From CADEEN01 sp963783785 (GTDB lineage Bacteria; Pseudomonadota; Gammaproteobacteria; Burkholderiales; Burkholderiaceae_C), in contig CAWAOQ010000013.1 of assembly GCA_963783785.1 (NCBI GenBank), positions 87,843-151,842 on the forward strand: a stretch of 64,000 bases of DNA. The letters run 5' to 3'. A program made the translations under genes and the position numbers. Within the stretch, counting starts at the first letter, position 1; each line of letters starts with the position of its first letter. The notes under the pieces were generated by a model, which was given only the letters and a program-made list of their open reading frames with translations, searched no databases and was not told the DNA's origin. Positions 57,744 to 64,000 of the stretch are shown piece by piece.

Positions 57744-58256
57744 TCAGGCTACATGCGCCGGGCCAGGGTAGCCCAGTTGCGACCAAGTGGCGCTGTCTGC
57801 GAAGTACGCACCATGCGTCAGGTCACGAAGTGCGTGGTAGGCCTGCTGCCTCAGGTTGATTCGCGAGGTTCGCATGCCCTGCAATGCGGACTGCAAGTCC
57901 TTCACGTCGGCGCGTGGCCAATCGACGGCCAGGCCCGCCAGTGCCAAGCGTCCTGGCGGGATCGCCAACAGCGCGAGCATGTCGGCGATCTCGCGCTGCA
58001 TCATCGGTGGCAAGGCGCGCAGCGTGAGATCCATGCGATCGAGATGCGAAGCCAACGCGGCCTGTTGCGGCCCCATCGCCTCCGGAAGACTGCCGTCCAA
58101 CACAGCGCGCGCAACAGCGCCGAGAACCGCGCGGCCACTGTCAGTCAAGCGACCGTCGCGCCAGCCAGGCTCACGAAGCAGACTGACACTGCCGCCGATC
58201 AGAGCCAGCGCAGTGCCGGTGACGACACCCAGTTTGAGCAGACTGCGTCGTTGCAT
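57744..58256 (-). CDS. Tat-signal small protein, probable partner of the GMC oxidoreductase
   Basis: This 170-residue protein starts with a twin-arginine signal (MQRRSLLKLGVVTGTALALIGG). The mature part is helical with no cofactor motif seen. Small Tat-signal subunits placed directly before GMC flavoproteins, as in gluconate 2-dehydrogenase subunit 3, act as export chaperone and subunit; I infer the same role. It ends 10 bp before the GMC gene, in the same direction. Confidence 0.7.
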   Translation of the reverse strand: MQRRSLLKLGVVTGTALALIGGSVSLLREPGWRDGRLTDSGRAVLGAVARAVLDGSLPEAMGPQQAALASHLDRMDLTLRALPPMMQREIADMLALLAIPPGRLALAGLAVDWPRADVKDLQSALQGMRTSRINLRQQAYHALRDLTHGAYFADSATWSQLGYPGPAHVA

Positions 58257-58330
58257 TGTGATGAATGTTGCATCATTGCAGCATGGCCCATTAGGGGCTT
58301 TTGACTAAGTGTTGCTCCGACCGGCCCAGC

Positions 58331-59038
58331 ATGAACCCGTTGACGCAATCAATCCTGAAGCACTTGGCAGAAGTGCGGGCTGAACGGGCCGCCAGAGCCG
58401 CCGACAAGTCGCTGGGCGAACGCGTGATTTGGCTCAAGCGATATCAGCAGGCCCGCTTCGAACGCACCTATGCGGACCTGCTGTCGCACCCGCGCTACGC
58501 GAGAGCGTCACGCTTCTTTCTCGATGACCTGTACGGACCCGAGGACTTCAGTCTCCGAGACGCGCAGTTCGCACGCATCGTGCCGTCGATGACGAGGGTG
58601 TTCCCTCATGAGATCACGCAGACGGTCGAGGCATTGACATCCTTGCACGCGCTGTCGGAACAGCTCGATACCGAGATGGCGCGCCATACTGGCGCTGGGC
58701 CCCTCGATGCGGTGCGCTACCTCACTGCGTGGCAACGCACAGGGAATCCCGACCAAAGGGCGCGGCAGGTCGACTTGATGCTCATGGTTGGCCACGCGCT
58801 AGACGTGTATACCCAAAGGCCGTGGCTCCGACACACCCTGCGGATCATGCGAGGTCCAGCGCGCGCGGCTGGTTTGGGCGCGCTGCAGTCGTTCCTGGAA
58901 TCCGGGTTCGACACCTTTCGTGCGATGCACGGCGCCAGTGAGTTCCTGGCGCAGATCGAGACCCGTGAGCGCGCCTTCGCCGCCAGCCTGTTCCGGGCCG
59001 CAGCCGGAGACGCCGCTGCGCTAGGACAACTACCGTAG
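58331..59038 (+). CDS. FFLEELY-motif family protein of unknown function
   Basis: This 235-residue helical protein carries SRFFLDDLYGPEDFSLRDAQFARIVPSM, the variant here (FFLDDLYG) of the FFLEELY motif that names this betaproteobacterial family. No signal peptide, membrane helix or enzyme motif is seen. Its function is unknown. It lies between the GMC/Tat pair (divergent) and the fadD gene (same direction, 54 bp), suggesting a link to lipid metabolism. Confidence 0.75.
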   Translation: MNPLTQSILKHLAEVRAERAARAADKSLGERVIWLKRYQQARFERTYADLLSHPRYARASRFFLDDLYGPEDFSLRDAQFARIVPSMTRVFPHEITQTVEALTSLHALSEQLDTEMARHTGAGPLDAVRYLTAWQRTGNPDQRARQVDLMLMVGHALDVYTQRPWLRHTLRIMRGPARAAGLGALQSFLESGFDTFRAMHGASEFLAQIETRERAFAASLFRAAAGDAAALGQLP

Positions 59039-59092
59039 CCGTCAGCACACAAGGCCGCGCAGCATCAAGGCCCTCGATCGCCCGACCCAGAC

Positions 59093-60787
59093 GTGAGCGC
59101 AAACAGCAGACCTTGGCTGGAGGAGTACCCGCCCGGGGTGCCCGCCGAGATCCAACTCAATCGTCACACGACGCTGGCCGAATTGCTCGAGACGGCGTTC
59201 CGTGAACATCGGCAGCGCGATGCCGCGGACTGCATGGGTACACGGCTTCGATTCTCAGAACTCGATGAGTTGTCACGCGACCTGGGTGCCTGGCTGCAGG
59301 GGCTTGGGCTGTCACGCGGTGCCCGTGTCGCGCTGATGATGCCCAACCTGCCCCAGTACATGGTGGCGATCGCCGCCGTCCTTCGCGCAGGTCTCGCGGT
59401 CGTCAACGTGAACCCCTTGTACACGCCGCGGGAGCTTGAGCACCAGCTCTGCGATTCGGGCGCGGAGGCGATCCTGATCTTGGAGAACTTCGCCTGCACA
59501 TTGGCGGATGTCATCGACCGTACCGATGTCAGGCACGTCGTGCTGGTAGCTATGGGTGACCTGCTTGGTTTTTGGAAGGGGCGGCTCGTCAACTTCACGG
59601 TCCGACACGTGCGCAAGATGGTCTGCGAGTTTCAATTGCCGCTCGACGATGGGCACACGGTCACTCGCTTCAGCGAGGCGTGCTCACTTGGATCGAGATT
59701 GTCGCTGCGCCGGCACGATCTGGTGCCCGACGACGTCGCGTTCTTGCAGTACACGGGAGGGACAACAGGCGTCTCCAAGGGCGCGACACTGCTGCATCGC
59801 AATGTGGTGGCGAACGTGCTGCAAACCGAGGCCTGGTTCAAACCGATGCTGGACAAGCTGGGGCCCAACCCGATGACGATTGTCTGTGCGCTGCCTCTGT
59901 ACCACATCTTTGCGTTGACGATCTGCTACTTGATGGGTGCGCGCTTGGGCGCCATGAATCTGTTGATCCCCAACCCGCGCGACCTGCGCGGCTTCGTCAA
60001 GACTCTGTCGCGACACCGCGTCAACATGTTCCCGGCCGTCAACACCATGTTCAATGCGTTGGCGAATGACCCCGAGTTCGCACGGCTGGACTTCTCGGGC
60101 CTGGTCGTCTCGAACGGCGGTGGGATGGCGGTCCAGGAGGCAACGGCCAGTTCGTGGCTGCGCGTAACTGGCTGCCCGGTGATTGAAGGCTATGGACTCT
60201 CGGAAACGTCTCCAGTGGCGACGTCCAACCGCATCGACAACCAGACCTTCACTGGTTCGATCGGTTTACCCCTTCCATCGACCGAAATCGCCATTCGCGA
60301 CGACAGTGGCAACGATGTACCGCTGGGCACCGCAGGGGAGATCTGCATCCGTGGACCGCAAGTCATGGCCGGCTACTGGCAACGTCCGGATGAAACGGCC
60401 AGCGTCATGACCGATGACGGCTATTTCAAGTCAGGCGACATCGGCGTGATGGACAAGCGGGGCTACGTGAAGATCGTCGACCGTAAGAAGGACATGGTCC
60501 TGGTGTCGGGCTTCAATGTGTACCCCACGGAAATCGAACAAGTGGTGAACCTCCACCCCGGTGTGCTCGAGTGTGCCGCCGTCGGCGTACCCGACGACAG
60601 ATCTGGTGAGACCATCAAGTTGTTCGTCGTAAAGCGGGACCCGGCGCTTTCGGAGGAGGATCTCGTGGCGTACTGCCGCGACAACTTCACCGCCTACAAA
60701 CGACCAAAGTACATAGAGTTCCGCGACGAATTACCCAAGAGCAATGTCGGAAAGATATTGCGGCGTGAATTGCGTGTCCGCGCCTGA
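59093..60787 (+). CDS. fadD: long-chain fatty-acid--CoA ligase
   Basis: This 564-residue ANL-superfamily enzyme activates fatty acids with ATP and CoA. The AMP-binding motif is LQYTGGTTGVSKGA; EGYGLSETSP, the hinge region GYFKSGDIGVMDKRGYVKIVDRKKDMVLVSGFNV and the C-terminal catalytic Lys in SNVGKILRREL are present. A GTG start is used. It ends just before the bidirectional terminator that also serves the rRNA operon. Confidence 0.92.
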   Translation: MSANSRPWLEEYPPGVPAEIQLNRHTTLAELLETAFREHRQRDAADCMGTRLRFSELDELSRDLGAWLQGLGLSRGARVALMMPNLPQYMVAIAAVLRAGLAVVNVNPLYTPRELEHQLCDSGAEAILILENFACTLADVIDRTDVRHVVLVAMGDLLGFWKGRLVNFTVRHVRKMVCEFQLPLDDGHTVTRFSEACSLGSRLSLRRHDLVPDDVAFLQYTGGTTGVSKGATLLHRNVVANVLQTEAWFKPMLDKLGPNPMTIVCALPLYHIFALTICYLMGARLGAMNLLIPNPRDLRGFVKTLSRHRVNMFPAVNTMFNALANDPEFARLDFSGLVVSNGGGMAVQEATASSWLRVTGCPVIEGYGLSETSPVATSNRIDNQTFTGSIGLPLPSTEIAIRDDSGNDVPLGTAGEICIRGPQVMAGYWQRPDETASVMTDDGYFKSGDIGVMDKRGYVKIVDRKKDMVLVSGFNVYPTEIEQVVNLHPGVLECAAVGVPDDRSGETIKLFVVKRDPALSEEDLVAYCRDNFTAYKRPKYIEFRDELPKSNVGKILRRELRVRA

Positions 60788-60827
60788 CCACCGCGCAGAT
60801 CCGAACGTTATTGGCGCACGGAAAGGC

Positions 60828-60865
60828 GAAGAGCCCGACCATTGCTGGCCGGGCTCTTCTATTTA
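60828..60865. terminator. bidirectional terminator between fadD and the rRNA operon
   Basis: A perfect 10-bp stem GAAGAGCCCG / CGGGCTCTTC (60828-60837, 60850-60859) has T-rich tails on both sides (TATTTAAT on the plus strand; CGCCTTT on the minus). It can end fadD and the 5S end of the rRNA transcript. Confidence 0.8.
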
Positions 60866-60868
60866 ATA

Positions 60869-60982
60869 GCCTGACGATGTCCTACTTTCACACGGGAACC
60901 CGCACTATCATCGGCGCTGAGGCGTTTCACTGTCCTGTTCGGGATGGGAAGGAGTGGGACCACCTCGCTATGGTCATCAGGC
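60869..60982 (-). rRNA. rrf: 5S ribosomal RNA
   Basis: On the minus strand the 114-nt sequence starts GCCTGATGACCATAGCGAGG and ends CGTCAGGC, the two ends pairing. The internal CCGAACAGGACAGTGAAACG is typical of bacterial 5S. It follows the 23S gene after about 110 bp and precedes a terminator. Confidence 0.95.
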
Positions 60983-61079
60983 TTAACTTGTCGCCGTCCT
61001 GACATTATCAGGAAGGCCAATTCACAGAGTCAAATCAGTTTTGATTGCGTACCAACTTGGCATAACATCTTTGACAATC

Positions 61080-61092
61080 GTCAAAGTTATAG

Positions 61093-61099
<7 letters not shown>
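61080..61099 (-). other. 3' half of the 23S rRNA processing stem
   Basis: This 20-bp segment is the exact reverse complement of 63956-63975 at the other end of 23S. Paired in the precursor, the two would form the long helix that RNase III cuts to release pre-23S. The 23S-5S spacer also holds a short CCTGA...TCAGG hairpin. Confidence 0.8.
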
Positions 61100-63955
<2,856 letters not shown>

Positions 63956-63962
<7 letters not shown>

Positions 63963-63975
63963 CTATAACTTTGAC
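63956..63975 (-). other. 5' half of the 23S rRNA processing stem
   Basis: This 20-bp segment (on the minus strand GTCAAAGTTATAG followed by GGTCAAG) is the partner of 61080-61099. The remaining 25 bases to the window edge belong to the spacer before 23S and contain no tRNA. Confidence 0.8.
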
Positions 63976-64000
63976 GCCTCGCTGCAGAGGCATCGTCAAG

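Overview
The window reads as a chromosomal segment of a GC-rich betaproteobacterium of the order Burkholderiales, most like the Rubrivivax/Leptothrix/Methylibium group. The evidence is the protein sequences, the gene order tyrS / M23 peptidase / anmK facing erpA, bactofilin, rpsI and rplM, TRAP and Bug-type solute receptors, and the 23S and 5S rRNA genes at the right end. I saw no phage, plasmid, transposase or CRISPR.

Layout. 1-15.2 kb: the end of an aldehyde dehydrogenase, a small exported protein, a double-length UvrA-like ATPase, a TRAP transporter (dctPQM), a Bug-family receptor, a broken small gene and a dimethylglycine/sarcosine-dehydrogenase-like enzyme. 15.2-15.8 kb: a non-coding stretch with a perfect 33-bp inverted repeat. 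15.8-33.9 kb: a divergent phosphonate island. Leftward run phnR, phnA, phnY, a Na/Pi cotransporter and a DMT permease. Rightward run phnS, phnT, phnU, phnW, then a glutamine-synthetase-like ligase, an Fe-alcohol dehydrogenase, a gamma-glutamyl hydrolase, an aldehyde dehydrogenase, a HAD phosphatase and a PbfA-like lyase. 33.9-49.5 kb: housekeeping genes (dtd, CDF pump, tyrS, M23 peptidase, anmK, erpA, bactofilin, rpsI, rplM, srkA, htpG, dadA, amn). 49.6-60.8 kb: a divergent EF-G paralogue, a decayed Lrp regulator beside hpd and phhA, and a possible lipid-oxidation group (lipase, GMC oxidoreductase, Tat-signal partner, FFLEELY protein, acyl-CoA ligase). 60.9-64.0 kb: 5S and a complete 23S rRNA on the minus strand.

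How it works together. 2-Aminoethylphosphonate would enter by PhnSTU, be transaminated by PhnW to phosphonoacetaldehyde, oxidised by PhnY to phosphonoacetate and hydrolysed by PhnA to acetate and phosphate; PbfA would feed hydroxylated aminoethylphosphonate into the same aldehyde. The four genes after phnW have the composition of a gamma-glutamylated amino-alcohol pathway (ligase, alcohol dehydrogenase, aldehyde dehydrogenase, gamma-glutamyl hydrolase), so the island may handle the non-phosphonate analogue ethanolamine as well. This combination is the most interesting system in the window.

Caution. Twelve conserved genes carry about 23 apparent single-base indels, mostly outside homopolymers. 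I treat these as probable sequence or assembly errors, annotate the genes across them and give the positions. By contrast, the Lrp-like gene at 52.7-53.2 kb carries two in-frame stop codons and looks truly decayed.
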